From contig DMSQ01000011.1 in NCBI GenBank assembly GCA_003457135.1, forward strand, positions 1 through 32,379: a DNA stretch of 32,379 nt. Direction: 5' to 3'. The position numbers and the translations under genes were made by a program. Positions 22,763 to 31,632 of this stretch are shown here, piece after piece (the first letter of the stretch is position 1; each line of letters starts with the position of its first letter). The notes beneath the pieces are model-generated. The model was given only the letters and a program-made list of their open reading frames with translations. It was not told the DNA's origin and ran no database searches. Source of the DNA: Prolixibacteraceae bacterium (lineage in GTDB: Bacteria; Bacteroidota; Bacteroidia; Bacteroidales; Prolixibacteraceae).

Positions 22763-25060
22763 TTAGAACGGATACCCAATCGCAACATTCAGAACCAGGT
22801 TGTCGTTTCTCCAGGCTGAACTTCCGAAGTTGATCTGATTCGTCACCCAGCGGTGGTTATCTTCCAGCCAGGGCTTCCGTAATGGCATGGCCAGATCGAA
22901 ACGTAAAACGAAAAAGGAAACGTCAACTCTAAGCCCAAAACCCGCTCCAACCGCAATCTGGTTCATAAATTCAGAAAACATAAACGGACTTCCGGTATTG
23001 GCCGGATTTGATTTTAACAGCCAAACATTTCCGGCATCAACAAATAGCGCCCCTTTAAAATAGCGGTAAATGCCAAAGCGGTATTCTGCATTTGTTTCCA
23101 GTTTTACATCGCCTCCCAGTTGAAGTAAACCTCTTTTGCCAGTATCCTGATAAAAAGTGCCTGGACCAACGGAATTAATCTGAAAACCACGTAAACTGTT
23201 AGGTCCCCCACTGAAAAACTGTCTGGTATAAGGTAAAACCAAAGAGTTTCCAAATGGTTTGGCAACACCGGCGAAAATCCGCACAGCCAACCTATTTTTA
23301 TCCCTGAAATTATAATAGCCACGGCCATCAACACTTAACTTTGCGAATTGTGAATAAACAGAACCTGCTACTTTGGAGGGATTTGCGGATGATATTTTTT
23401 CGCCGCCAATTCTTTTTGCCAATGAAAAAGCAGTTCCGGCAATTTCCGATTTCAGGTGAAAATAAGATTGCAGCTTTTTCCCGGGTATCATTTGCTCATT
23501 GTAGGTAAACGAATAAGTTCCTCCCGCGATAAACTGCTCTTCATAACTTTTTTTCAGAAAAGGATTCGCTTCAAGCAAATCGGTGAATACCGCCGATTTA
23601 TTCCCGACAGAAGTATAACTTACCTCTATTGGATTCAACTCGTGTTCTTTCCGTATATTTTCTTTCCATTTGTAACCATAAACGAACCGGAATGTGCGCA
23701 TATCGAAATAATTGACCCGTTTCTGATAATTGTATGATAGCGATAAGCTTGTTTTGGGGAGATAGATACTGTTTGTTTTGGCGATATTAAAAGGAAGAAT
23801 AAAACGTGGAAATGTCAGTTCCAGTTGCGGATTCCATGAATAGGAATACAAATTTTCACCCTTGCCCCTCAACTGTGCCTCAAATGATCCGGCCATGCTA
23901 AGATTGAGTAATTCCGCCCCGCCAAAGGTATTTCTGTTCAGAAGGCTCAAATTCATCCTCGGCCCGGCATAATTATTTGATTTGGTAACCATATCAATTT
24001 CAGCCCTGAATGTTCGTTTTGGCATCGGTGTCATCAGAATGTTAACATCTAACAATCCAGTATCTGACGTGTTATTTTCAGTAAAACTTATCTGTACCAA
24101 TTTGAAATTTCCCAGCGACATCAAACGGTTCAATGTGATAATGTGATTCTGTCGCGAAAAGACTTCGTTTTTTCGCAGGTATATTGACTTTGCAAGTACT
24201 TTGGGCTTAATGGCCATTCTTGCCTCTTTCCCCAAAAACACAATATCCTGAACCATTACGGTGTCTTCAGTTGTTCGTGTGCGCCTCTCATTCAGCCAAT
24301 AGTTCTGATTGACATATACCTTGTTAATGCGGTAAACAGTTAAAGCATCTTCAGGAATACTGTCTTTTAAGGTTAAACTGAATGCAACATCACGATTTAC
24401 GTTTGAAGTATCGGCTTTAAAAAGAAGATAATCGGGGTTGAAGTAGAAGTACCCCTTGTTTTTCAGGAAAGCATCTATCCGTATCCGTTCGCTTTTTAAG
24501 AGGTCGAGATTATAATCCTCGCCGGCCTTTATCAACGATTTATCTTTTTCGGCCAGGATCAGGCAACTTAAACTATCGTCTGAAATTGAATAAATAAGGT
24601 CTTTAACCACGTATGGCTTGTGCAGGTGACTGGTATAGATTACGTGAACAGAATGTTTCTTTTCAACCGTTTTTGATTCAGTAAAACTTTTAAATATCCC
24701 TAAATTAAAGAGCCTGGCATCAATTATTTCGGATGTAACACCGGGTTTAACATTACTCATCAGTACCGGAGGTTCGCCGATTTTCTTCAACCACTTTCCC
24801 AATTTTGTTTTGGGCTCTTCTCCGGCTAAATTGTACAACCATAATTTCGGACGATTTCCAAAATATACTTTGTTCCTAACGGGACGTACTGCCTCAGCTA
24901 TCGCGGTTTTAATCAATCGTTTATTTACCTGATCTGCCGATTCCAATTTTATTTCCGCACCTGTATAAAGCTTTTCGCCCTTAGGTAAATGTCTAGTACC
25001 AGTACAAGATGCCAAAAGGAGACAAAAAAGTATCAGAAATATTTTATTTAAGTGTTTCAT
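22763..25060 (-). CDS. tamL: TamL: lipid-anchored Omp85-family outer-membrane protein
   Basis: A 765-residue TamA-like protein. The signal sequence ends in lipobox LLASC (cysteine at about residue 19), followed by TGTRHLPKGEKLYTGAEIKL, the hallmark of the Bacteroidota TamL group. POTRA domains follow (about 150-400). The C-terminal 16-stranded Omp85 barrel (about 400-765) holds RQFFSGGPNSLRGFQINSVGPG, which contains the conserved RGF-type motif of lid loop 6, and ends with NVAIGYPF. With TamB it is thought to form an envelope-spanning Tam complex for outer-membrane assembly or lipid transfer. It lies downstream of tamB on the same strand, with a 271-nt repeat-bearing gap. Confidence 0.92.
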   Translation of the reverse strand: MKHLNKIFLILFCLLLASCTGTRHLPKGEKLYTGAEIKLESADQVNKRLIKTAIAEAVRPVRNKVYFGNRPKLWLYNLAGEEPKTKLGKWLKKIGEPPVLMSNVKPGVTSEIIDARLFNLGIFKSFTESKTVEKKHSVHVIYTSHLHKPYVVKDLIYSISDDSLSCLILAEKDKSLIKAGEDYNLDLLKSERIRIDAFLKNKGYFYFNPDYLLFKADTSNVNRDVAFSLTLKDSIPEDALTVYRINKVYVNQNYWLNERRTRTTEDTVMVQDIVFLGKEARMAIKPKVLAKSIYLRKNEVFSRQNHIITLNRLMSLGNFKLVQISFTENNTSDTGLLDVNILMTPMPKRTFRAEIDMVTKSNNYAGPRMNLSLLNRNTFGGAELLNLSMAGSFEAQLRGKGENLYSYSWNPQLELTFPRFILPFNIAKTNSIYLPKTSLSLSYNYQKRVNYFDMRTFRFVYGYKWKENIRKEHELNPIEVSYTSVGNKSAVFTDLLEANPFLKKSYEEQFIAGGTYSFTYNEQMIPGKKLQSYFHLKSEIAGTAFSLAKRIGGEKISSANPSKVAGSVYSQFAKLSVDGRGYYNFRDKNRLAVRIFAGVAKPFGNSLVLPYTRQFFSGGPNSLRGFQINSVGPGTFYQDTGKRGLLQLGGDVKLETNAEYRFGIYRYFKGALFVDAGNVWLLKSNPANTGSPFMFSEFMNQIAVGAGFGLRVDVSFFVLRFDLAMPLRKPWLEDNHRWVTNQINFGSSAWRNDNLVLNVAIGYPF

Positions 25061-25125
25061 AGATAAGTCAACTCAAAGACTGGTTATATTTAGAAACTGT
25101 TTAAAAATTGTATTGGTTATGCATT

Positions 25126-25268
25126 GCCAGTAGGGCATTAATGTCAATAGAAAACGATTACGAATAAATCTATTGTCAGTTAGGACATGAACAGATAACC
25201 AATTAATTCCCTACGGGAAATATGTTTTCACGATGTACCTTTTCTATTGATATTCATCTCCTTCGGAG
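25126..25268. repeat. Diverged inverted repeat between tamB and tamL
   Basis: The reverse complement of 25126-25154 (TTTTCTATTGACATTAATGC...) aligns with 25240-25268 (TTTTCTATTGATATTCATCT...). The first eleven bases are identical. Between them sits CTATTGTCAGTTAGGACATG, a third related unit. The arms are 85 nt apart. It looks like a decayed dispersed element; no transposase is seen. Confidence 0.55.
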
Positions 25269-25331
25269 AAAATTTTAACAGTTTCTCCGATTATATATTT
25301 TTCATTCATTCGACTTACAATACGCTGCCTT

Positions 25332-28300
25332 TTAAAGTCCCCCTTCGGGGGATTTAGGGGGCTGTCTTTTATATGGTTTGAACAATCTCTTCCAACTATT
25401 GAAATCGCGCACATAGACAACACCGACACCGGTTTCGACCAACTGACCTTCAATGGCCCCTTCGTATTGATTATGCCTGAATCCTTTCATCCTGAAACTG
25501 CCATCTTTGTTCAGTTTATATTCAACGGTAACATCACCCGTGATATCGCTGGCCGAATTTTGTTTCGCCTGGTCACCTTCAACATCAACTGAACCTCCAA
25601 GCTGAATGGATAATCGTTCATTAAAGAGTTGCTTCTTCATACCAATTTCAACTTGTGTCCTTCCTTTTGCTTGTCCCGTACGATAATCGTCATACGATTG
25701 AATATCAAAATTCAATTCCATACCGGGAATCACCTTTGAACTTAGTTGATTTAACTGTACAGATAGAAATTTGCCCACCGTTGAACGGATTAACATTGAA
25801 GTTCCGGACGATTCGGTTCGAAAGGGATTTTCCTGAATAAACCTGCCCAACACCAGCAAAGCAAAAACCTGTTTGTTTAATGCCGATTCGTCTTCGTTTA
25901 ACATGATTAGTCTCTGGTTCACAGCTCCGCCCAAAATTCCTTTATCCTCCGGTTGTAATTGTATTTCAAAACTAATTTCCGGATGTAAAATCTCTCCACG
26001 CAGTTTTAGCAGGACTAAAAAAGGATAGCGTTGTTTATACCCGCCTTTATCAATATCACTTAAGCCTGACATCTGATCAACCACCAGATCATAAGGTGAT
26101 GCCCGAACCGAATATTTTGCATCAATCGAAATTTCGGCATCGAATGGATCACCGTTCCAGATAATCGTACTTCCGGAACTAATTTCAAATTTCTTTTTGA
26201 TTACTGATTCCAACGATACCAGGTAACTTCCGTCACTTAAATGATAAGCGCCGGTAAGGCTCATTTTCCCGCTTTGGTCCATGGTAAAACTTAATGCAGC
26301 CTCCCCTTTAACTATCAACGAGTCGGTGGAAGCGGGATCCAGAAGTAAGCGTAGTGTTGCTTCCTTGTCTATTTCAATAATGGAGGTGAGGTCAAAACCA
26401 GTTATGCCGGTTGATTGCCCTCCCTTTTTATCACCTCTGTTCATTATCGGATTGAATTTTAAAGAGTTGTCAAATTCAACCACGTCTTCACCCTTGTCGG
26501 TGGTCAGTTTGTCTTCAGGAACAGAAAATGTAAAGTTCGTGCCTTTCTTCATTTTTACCCTGGCGCTTACTATCGGAAGTTTCATCGGTCCGCTGACATT
26601 AATTTTGCTGTCAATTACCATCCTCCCAAAGAATTCATGGTCATTCTTTGTAGTGGTGTTGAATATTAAAAAGTCCTTGGTATTAACCTGCAAGGCAAAA
26701 ATGAAATCTGAAAACTGTTTCATTTGAACCGAACCATCAATGATTGCGGTATGCTGGTCGGCATCTAAAAGCGTAAAAGATTTGAAATAGATTCCGTCAT
26801 CTTTCAAAGTAATCGTTTCATGTTTTAATTCCAACCGGTTATTCAGGAACGAAGGCTTTAAAAACGCATTATTAAAAACCAGTTCACCTGAAATGTCAGG
26901 AGCAGAGGTCGTACCTCCGACTAAAACAGTTCCGGTAAGCGTTCCGGCCGCTTCGGTAATTTGCCCCATTGAAAAAGCTTCTATGGTTTTCATCGAAAGC
27001 GATTGAATGGTTGTTTTTATGCTGACGGAATTTGCGCCACCTTTCGGGATATAATAGCCGTTTGCGGTAAGGGTATTGTCAGGACCTGATAAGTCCACTT
27101 CAATGTCATATTTCTCAAAGCTGGGGTTCTGTGCTTTCAATGTCAGATTTCCGATGGGAATATCGTGCACGATCAGGTTACTGATTTTTGCATCAGCGAC
27201 TAAACCATACGAGTTGTTCACTCTTTTCAGCAATACATTTCCATCCATAGTCCCTTTCACCAGACTGGTGTCTTTTTCGACGATACGCGAAAGGTCGTCG
27301 AGTCTGAAATTCCGGATGACTATGTTCAGGTCATCGTTGAACCGGTCATGAACGGAAGCGATATGGATCTTACTTTCGTTGTGATCGAACAAAAAATTGT
27401 GGATTCGAAATCCCTGGTTGCCAAATTCAATGAAATTATCGGCTGCAATGTCCCAGCGGTTATTCATCAAATAGAATTCTTTCGGATCGAGTGCAAGCTT
27501 GTAGTTTCCATTCTCATTAGTAATTTGTGAACGGATCAGCAGCTTCTTGTTTTTGCCATCGGTTGAAGAAATGTTCGCCGTAAATTGGTTGTCAGCCAGT
27601 TTTCCTTCCAGCGAAAAATTGTCCAGATTAATTTGTGAGTTTGAAATACCGCTGCTTGAAATTTTATAATTCAGAGCAGTATTATCCGAATTCACATCCA
27701 CCGCAAAGTCTTTAATTTCAGTCGCTCCGTAAACAATTTTCCTCACAGTTGCATTCAGTTTCAGATCGTTTTTTTCACTGTCGAAACTTCCCTGAATGAT
27801 TCCCGGCTCGAATTCTTTTAGTTCAGGCAAAAGTACTTTCGAAAGAATGGGATGATTGTGAAGTTGTATCTCAAAATTAAAATTCGACGGTTCGCTTTTC
27901 TTTATTAATTGATTGTCATAAAATAATGGAAAATAATTATTAACGAAATTTTTAAGCTCAGATGAAAGGTAGGCAGGTGAAAAAGTTCCGGAATAATTTA
28001 TGCCAATGAGGGCGCTGCTAAATTTTAGTTCACTTTTGTTCGGTTCATTTACCGAGGCAAATAATAAGGAATCGAGAACATATTTTTTCTCTCCCTTAGC
28101 AACAATAATGTTAGTGATTCCTGCAGTCCCGTTCATCTGATCGAAAGTTCCACCTTTAAGGTCGGTTGCCGCAATAAAACTTATCCGGGCATCCTTTTTG
28201 GTTAATTTGAGTTTTTGAAGGTCTGCCCCCAGCACATTCAACTTAAATTTGTAGCGTTCCTGGTTTGGATTTAAGTTCACCAATCCGTCAAAATCGAATA

Positions 28301-30293
28301 CTGCGTTTTCATCCTTCAGGTTTATTTTCCCCTCGAATTGCTTGCCCGAAACTGTTCCGTCCAACTTCAGATTGTGATAGGTGTATTTATTTAAGTAAAG
28401 TTCTGATGCGTCGGCCTTAATTTTTGCCTGTATTGTTTTTTTATTCAGCCCATGTCCATTTGCTTCCGCTGTTAAGGTAACCGGTCCATACAGAATGGTA
28501 TCTTTTAAAAATCGGCCTACATCCAAACTGCTCAAGGTTACTTTGCTGCTGAAGTTTTCATTTGAATCAATTGATGCAATCAGATTGACATCACCAAAAC
28601 TGCTGATTATACTCGCGGTTGATTCAAAAGACTTCAGCACACCTTTAAAAGCAATCAGCATATTGATATTTTCTGGAATTTCTATGCTGTCAGGTAGATA
28701 TGAACCGGCCAACCTGACCAAATCCTTTTTGCCTGAGATGATACTCAGGCTGGGGAAATCATAAAATGCAGTTTCATATTCAGGCAAGCCTTTGATCACG
28801 AAATCGGTTTTTAAAATGGTGTTCACCCCGGTTTTAACAGCCAGATTTTTCCCGTTCAGACTATCCAACTGCCCATTAATTAATCCTGAAGCAATGGTGA
28901 CATTCGACTTGTCTTTAAAGAATGGCTGTGAAATCAGATCAGGATTAAAATACAACAGATCGGAGTTTTTGAACCGCAAATTTCGAAGAGTTAAATCCAG
29001 ATGAATGAATTCCAGCGAATCAATCAATGTGTTAAGTGATGAGAATTGAATGTTGAAATCAGCATCAATGCTGGAATTAACGGTGGTGAATTTCAAATTG
29101 TTGGTGGTAATGGAATTTGGTTCCATACTGAAATCAGTTTCAAGGCTGGTGAAGGCGAAGTTGTTTTGATCGATTGTACTGAATTCTTTGACCGAAGCTT
29201 TTGTCAGGCCTAATGAATAAAAAAAATCTGTCGCCACAAGATCCAAATGACTGAATGTTATATTTTTAGGATCAAATACATGTTTCAGTTCAGGTAAATT
29301 TCCGATTTTATAGACAAACACATTGTCCATCATTTCAATGCTTTTAACTAAAACCTGCCAGTTATTTCCTGATGTTGAACTTGCTAAATCCAAAGGTAAT
29401 TCTGGTGTGAAATCGTGGTATCTGATCTGGCTTTCCAACAGGTTAACCGATTCAATATTCAGCATCTCCGTTTGCAAGTTGATGGAAAAATCTTCCAGCT
29501 CCGACAAATAGAGAATTGCGTTGACTGACAGATTGACAATTGAATCGGCATAGCTGATCGTGGAATTGTTGAGCTGAATACTATTTGCGACTATTTTAGG
29601 CAAGATGTTTTCCAAATTACCTGTTGAACTATTTTCGGGTTCTATTCTCCTGACAATTGCAGTTAATCCTTTTACAACCATTTCGTCGAATAGATACATC
29701 GATTTTCCTGGATCGATATTATCTACGCTGATTTCCGAACTCTTTACCGCAGCGAAAACATTTATTCCCGCATATTCATCGTGGTAGGTAAACCGGATGT
29801 TTTCCAAAGAGATTTCATCAAGGCTGAATGTCCATTTGGAGTCAGTTTCAGGCCCGGTTTTTACCTGGGCAGTTGTGTCGCCAAACGCTGTAAGCAGGAA
29901 ATTGTAATTGAACAGCGGATCTGTTTTCGTGTTGTGCAGCTTAACAGTCGCGTCGGCCAGATCGAACGAACTGATGGCGATCTTACTCTTTAATAAGTCG
30001 TAAAGTGCAATGTTTAATTTCACCTTTCCGGCATAAACTAAAGTGTCCTGATTTAGGTCTTCGAGATAAAGACCTTCAACAACTATTGATTTGGGAAATG
30101 AGATGCTGACATGGCTTATTTCAACCTTGGTATGGGTTCTATTGCTGATAATAGAAGTGGCATAATATACGATCCTCGTTTGAATGGATGGAATTTGGAT
30201 GAGTGCGGCAATGAGAAGGAATAGGAGCACACTGATGATGACCATCCAGATGAAAGTCTTTAAAATCTTCTTAAAAACTGAAGTCCTCGTCAT
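25332..30293 (-). CDS. tamB: TamB: translocation and assembly module protein
   Basis: A 1653-residue AsmA/TamB-like protein. A single N-terminal membrane anchor (about 14-34, FIWMVIISVLLFLLIAALIQI) is followed by an AsmA-like start (VEISHVSISFPKSIVVEGLYL) and over 1,300 residues of beta-rich repeats expected to form a long hydrophobic groove across the periplasm. The C-terminal TamB domain (about 1180-1620) includes GSLTGAYHLSDGSYLVSLESVIKKKFEI, DAEISIDAKYSVRASPYDL, LLKLRGEILHPEISFEIQLQPED, LNKQVFALLVLGRF and PGMELNFDIQSYDDY. It works with TamL encoded downstream. The last ten codons (QPPKSPEGGL) are encoded by a palindromic repeat and are unlikely to be ancestral. Confidence 0.94.
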   Translation of the reverse strand: MTRTSVFKKILKTFIWMVIISVLLFLLIAALIQIPSIQTRIVYYATSIISNRTHTKVEISHVSISFPKSIVVEGLYLEDLNQDTLVYAGKVKLNIALYDLLKSKIAISSFDLADATVKLHNTKTDPLFNYNFLLTAFGDTTAQVKTGPETDSKWTFSLDEISLENIRFTYHDEYAGINVFAAVKSSEISVDNIDPGKSMYLFDEMVVKGLTAIVRRIEPENSSTGNLENILPKIVANSIQLNNSTISYADSIVNLSVNAILYLSELEDFSINLQTEMLNIESVNLLESQIRYHDFTPELPLDLASSTSGNNWQVLVKSIEMMDNVFVYKIGNLPELKHVFDPKNITFSHLDLVATDFFYSLGLTKASVKEFSTIDQNNFAFTSLETDFSMEPNSITTNNLKFTTVNSSIDADFNIQFSSLNTLIDSLEFIHLDLTLRNLRFKNSDLLYFNPDLISQPFFKDKSNVTIASGLINGQLDSLNGKNLAVKTGVNTILKTDFVIKGLPEYETAFYDFPSLSIISGKKDLVRLAGSYLPDSIEIPENINMLIAFKGVLKSFESTASIISSFGDVNLIASIDSNENFSSKVTLSSLDVGRFLKDTILYGPVTLTAEANGHGLNKKTIQAKIKADASELYLNKYTYHNLKLDGTVSGKQFEGKINLKDENAVFDFDGLVNLNPNQERYKFKLNVLGADLQKLKLTKKDARISFIAATDLKGGTFDQMNGTAGITNIIVAKGEKKYVLDSLLFASVNEPNKSELKFSSALIGINYSGTFSPAYLSSELKNFVNNYFPLFYDNQLIKKSEPSNFNFEIQLHNHPILSKVLLPELKEFEPGIIQGSFDSEKNDLKLNATVRKIVYGATEIKDFAVDVNSDNTALNYKISSSGISNSQINLDNFSLEGKLADNQFTANISSTDGKNKKLLIRSQITNENGNYKLALDPKEFYLMNNRWDIAADNFIEFGNQGFRIHNFLFDHNESKIHIASVHDRFNDDLNIVIRNFRLDDLSRIVEKDTSLVKGTMDGNVLLKRVNNSYGLVADAKISNLIVHDIPIGNLTLKAQNPSFEKYDIEVDLSGPDNTLTANGYYIPKGGANSVSIKTTIQSLSMKTIEAFSMGQITEAAGTLTGTVLVGGTTSAPDISGELVFNNAFLKPSFLNNRLELKHETITLKDDGIYFKSFTLLDADQHTAIIDGSVQMKQFSDFIFALQVNTKDFLIFNTTTKNDHEFFGRMVIDSKINVSGPMKLPIVSARVKMKKGTNFTFSVPEDKLTTDKGEDVVEFDNSLKFNPIMNRGDKKGGQSTGITGFDLTSIIEIDKEATLRLLLDPASTDSLIVKGEAALSFTMDQSGKMSLTGAYHLSDGSYLVSLESVIKKKFEISSGSTIIWNGDPFDAEISIDAKYSVRASPYDLVVDQMSGLSDIDKGGYKQRYPFLVLLKLRGEILHPEISFEIQLQPEDKGILGGAVNQRLIMLNEDESALNKQVFALLVLGRFIQENPFRTESSGTSMLIRSTVGKFLSVQLNQLSSKVIPGMELNFDIQSYDDYRTGQAKGRTQVEIGMKKQLFNERLSIQLGGSVDVEGDQAKQNSASDITGDVTVEYKLNKDGSFRMKGFRHNQYEGAIEGQLVETGVGVVYVRDFNSWKRLFKPYKRQPPKSPEGGL
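25337..25364. repeat. C-rich palindromic repeat overlapping the tamB 3' end
   Basis: CCCCC-TTC-GGGGG (25339-25351) forms a perfect 5-bp hairpin and is followed by ATTTAGGGGGC, which can pair with the C-run instead. The sequence type is familiar as a dispersed Bacteroidota palindrome (from general knowledge; only one copy is here). It supplies the final codons of tamB, whose stop is at 25332-25334. Confidence 0.65.
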
Positions 30294-30340
30294 TTTTCGA
30301 TGTGTTTATTTTTCAATCAAAGTTCAGCGAGATGTTAATT

Positions 30341-30404
30341 AAACACATAGATACATAGGACACATAGTTTTTTTTCTATTGTGCCCTATGTGCCTATGTG
30401 GTTT
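30341..30404. repeat. Long imperfect inverted repeat between the HEAT gene and tamB
   Basis: The left arm 30341-30367 (built of ACATAG repeats) and the right arm 30376-30404 (CTATTGTGCCCTATGTGCC...) are complementary apart from a few mismatches and two indels, around a loop of eight T. It lies 27 nt past the HEAT gene stop and may slow or end transcription before tamB. It lacks a T-run after the stem on the minus strand, so it is not a classical terminator. Confidence 0.6.
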
Positions 30405-30430
30405 TCATTATATTCATATCTACGTCCCGA

Positions 30431-30973
30431 TTACTTGGGATGGCTCGCTTCTCCTAGTCCGCTTGGTTTTTTCATTCGCTCCAGAATGTTATATGCAGCC
30501 GGTGAAATACTTTCAGGTACAGACCCCGATTCGAGCGATTTCCGAAGTATTTCCAGAAGATCGTTGAATCCTTCCGCTTTTTGTTTCCGAAGGATATGAT
30601 GGGCTCCACGTTGTAATAATACCGATTCCGATCCACGTTTGACCAACGCATGCAACAGTTCAGGCCAGGCAGCTTTCCTGAATTTCTCCAAAGTTTTTGC
30701 TGCCAGCCATGCCACGTCGCTCTCCGGGTCTTCCAGCGTTTTAACCAATACAGGTATCGCTTTAAGATCGCAAATTTCACTGAGGGCTTTGGCAGCCTCC
30801 CAACGGGCTTTGTATATTTTGGAATTTTCGAGCACCAGCATCAAGGACGTAACTGCTTGTTTTCCTATGGTTACCAAGGACTTTCTAGCCCTTGTGCGAA
30901 CTTTTTCTTCTTCGCTTTCCAGAAGCTTTACCAAAGATTGTGGACTTATTCCGAATTGTTTTTGTTGGTACAT
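30431..30973 (-). CDS. HEAT-repeat domain protein
   Basis: A 180-residue soluble protein of paired helices: SPQSLVKLLESEEEKVRTRARKSLVTIG, AVTSLMLVLENSKIYKARWEAAKALSEI, AIPVLVKTLEDPESDVAWLAAKTLEKF and AAWPELLHALVKRGSESVLLQRGAHHIL. These are HEAT/PBS-lyase-like repeats that usually bind proteins; the partner is unknown. I chose the start MYQQKQFG (30973), not the in-frame 31096, because the regulon site (31028-31068) and -7 box (31003-31010) lie inside the longer frame and the extra 41 residues look like translated AT-rich DNA. The tail GLGEASHPK is encoded by GC-rich DNA and may be repeat-derived. It is the one non-envelope-type member of the regulon apart from csbD. Confidence 0.83.
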   Translation of the reverse strand: MYQQKQFGISPQSLVKLLESEEEKVRTRARKSLVTIGKQAVTSLMLVLENSKIYKARWEAAKALSEICDLKAIPVLVKTLEDPESDVAWLAAKTLEKFRKAAWPELLHALVKRGSESVLLQRGAHHILRKQKAEGFNDLLEILRKSLESGSVPESISPAAYNILERMKKPSGLGEASHPK

Positions 30974-31002
30974 CGGTTCTGCTTTATAACTGTAATGTTC
31001 TG

Positions 31003-31068
31003 TAAATGTGGAATAAATGAAGTTGAATTGTATTATATAATTTTGGATATAAGTTATATAATTCACAC
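31003..31068 (-). promoter_or_regulatory. Regulon site copy 6 plus -7 box, upstream of the HEAT-repeat gene
   Basis: On the minus strand the site (31028-31068) begins GTGTGAATTATATAACTTA and ends AATTATATAATACAA. The cores TATATAAC and TATATAAT are 21 bp apart. Exactly 17 nt on lies CACATTTA (31003-31010), a weak TAnnTTTG match. The start codon is 29 nt further. In the rest of the gap, 31069-31326, nothing further was recognised. Confidence 0.68.
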
Positions 31069-31326
31069 TTTTAAAAGCAATAAAATTTGGCTCCATAATG
31101 TTTGGTGTGGGTAAGAATTTTTACTGACTACAACAAAAAATTCAAACAAGGAAGTTCTTTGCGAAGAAAAACCTTATTTCAATTTAAACAACCTTAGTAG
31201 TAAGCATAATTCCCCTTGTTTCTAACCTTATTTATTCATCAGTAAATCAATTAGGTACCTTTGATAAAAGAGACTACTCAGGACAAAGCTAAAACACCCG
31301 TATAATTCATTATAGAAACAAAAATT

Positions 31327-31629
31327 TTAATGGAAGTCGCTTTCATACAGCCGAAGTCGGTTTTTGAGTGCAGTGATTTGATCGTGCATCTCATTTACCC
31401 GATTTAACAAATGTTTGATGGCGTCAATTCCTTCGAGGTTAATATTCAATTCGTAATAGAACCGGAGATATCTATCAAGTTGCTGAAGTTGTTCTGTATC
31501 AAAGAATCCAGCCTCTTCAACCGTGGTAATTTCAATCAATCCAGCTTCATGCAGAGAACTTATAAACGAAATTTCAATGTCGTTGCTCGTACAGAAGACA
31601 TCCAGTGGAATTAAGTGATCTGTTTTCAT
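31327..31629 (-). CDS. cbpM: Chaperone modulator CbpM-like protein
   Basis: A 100-residue protein following the cbpA-like gene with a 3-nt gap. The N-terminus (LIPLDVFCTSNDIEISFISSLHEAGLIEI) is MerR-like, with the LHEAGLIEI phrase typical of CbpM. The middle (FFDTEQLQQLDRYLRFYYELNINLEGIDAI) and the C-terminal coiled coil (LLNRVNEMHDQITALKNRLRLYE) also fit. CbpM binds the J-domain of CbpA and restrains its DnaK co-chaperone and DNA-binding activities. The gene order cbpA-cbpM is as in other bacteria. Confidence 0.85.
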   Translation of the reverse strand: MKTDHLIPLDVFCTSNDIEISFISSLHEAGLIEITTVEEAGFFDTEQLQQLDRYLRFYYELNINLEGIDAIKHLLNRVNEMHDQITALKNRLRLYESDFH

Positions 31630-31632
31630 GTG

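Noticed and set aside
30974..31096. Longer N-terminus for the HEAT protein
   Set aside because: The extra 41 codons cover the conserved regulon site and -7 box, and read as AT-rich noncoding DNA.
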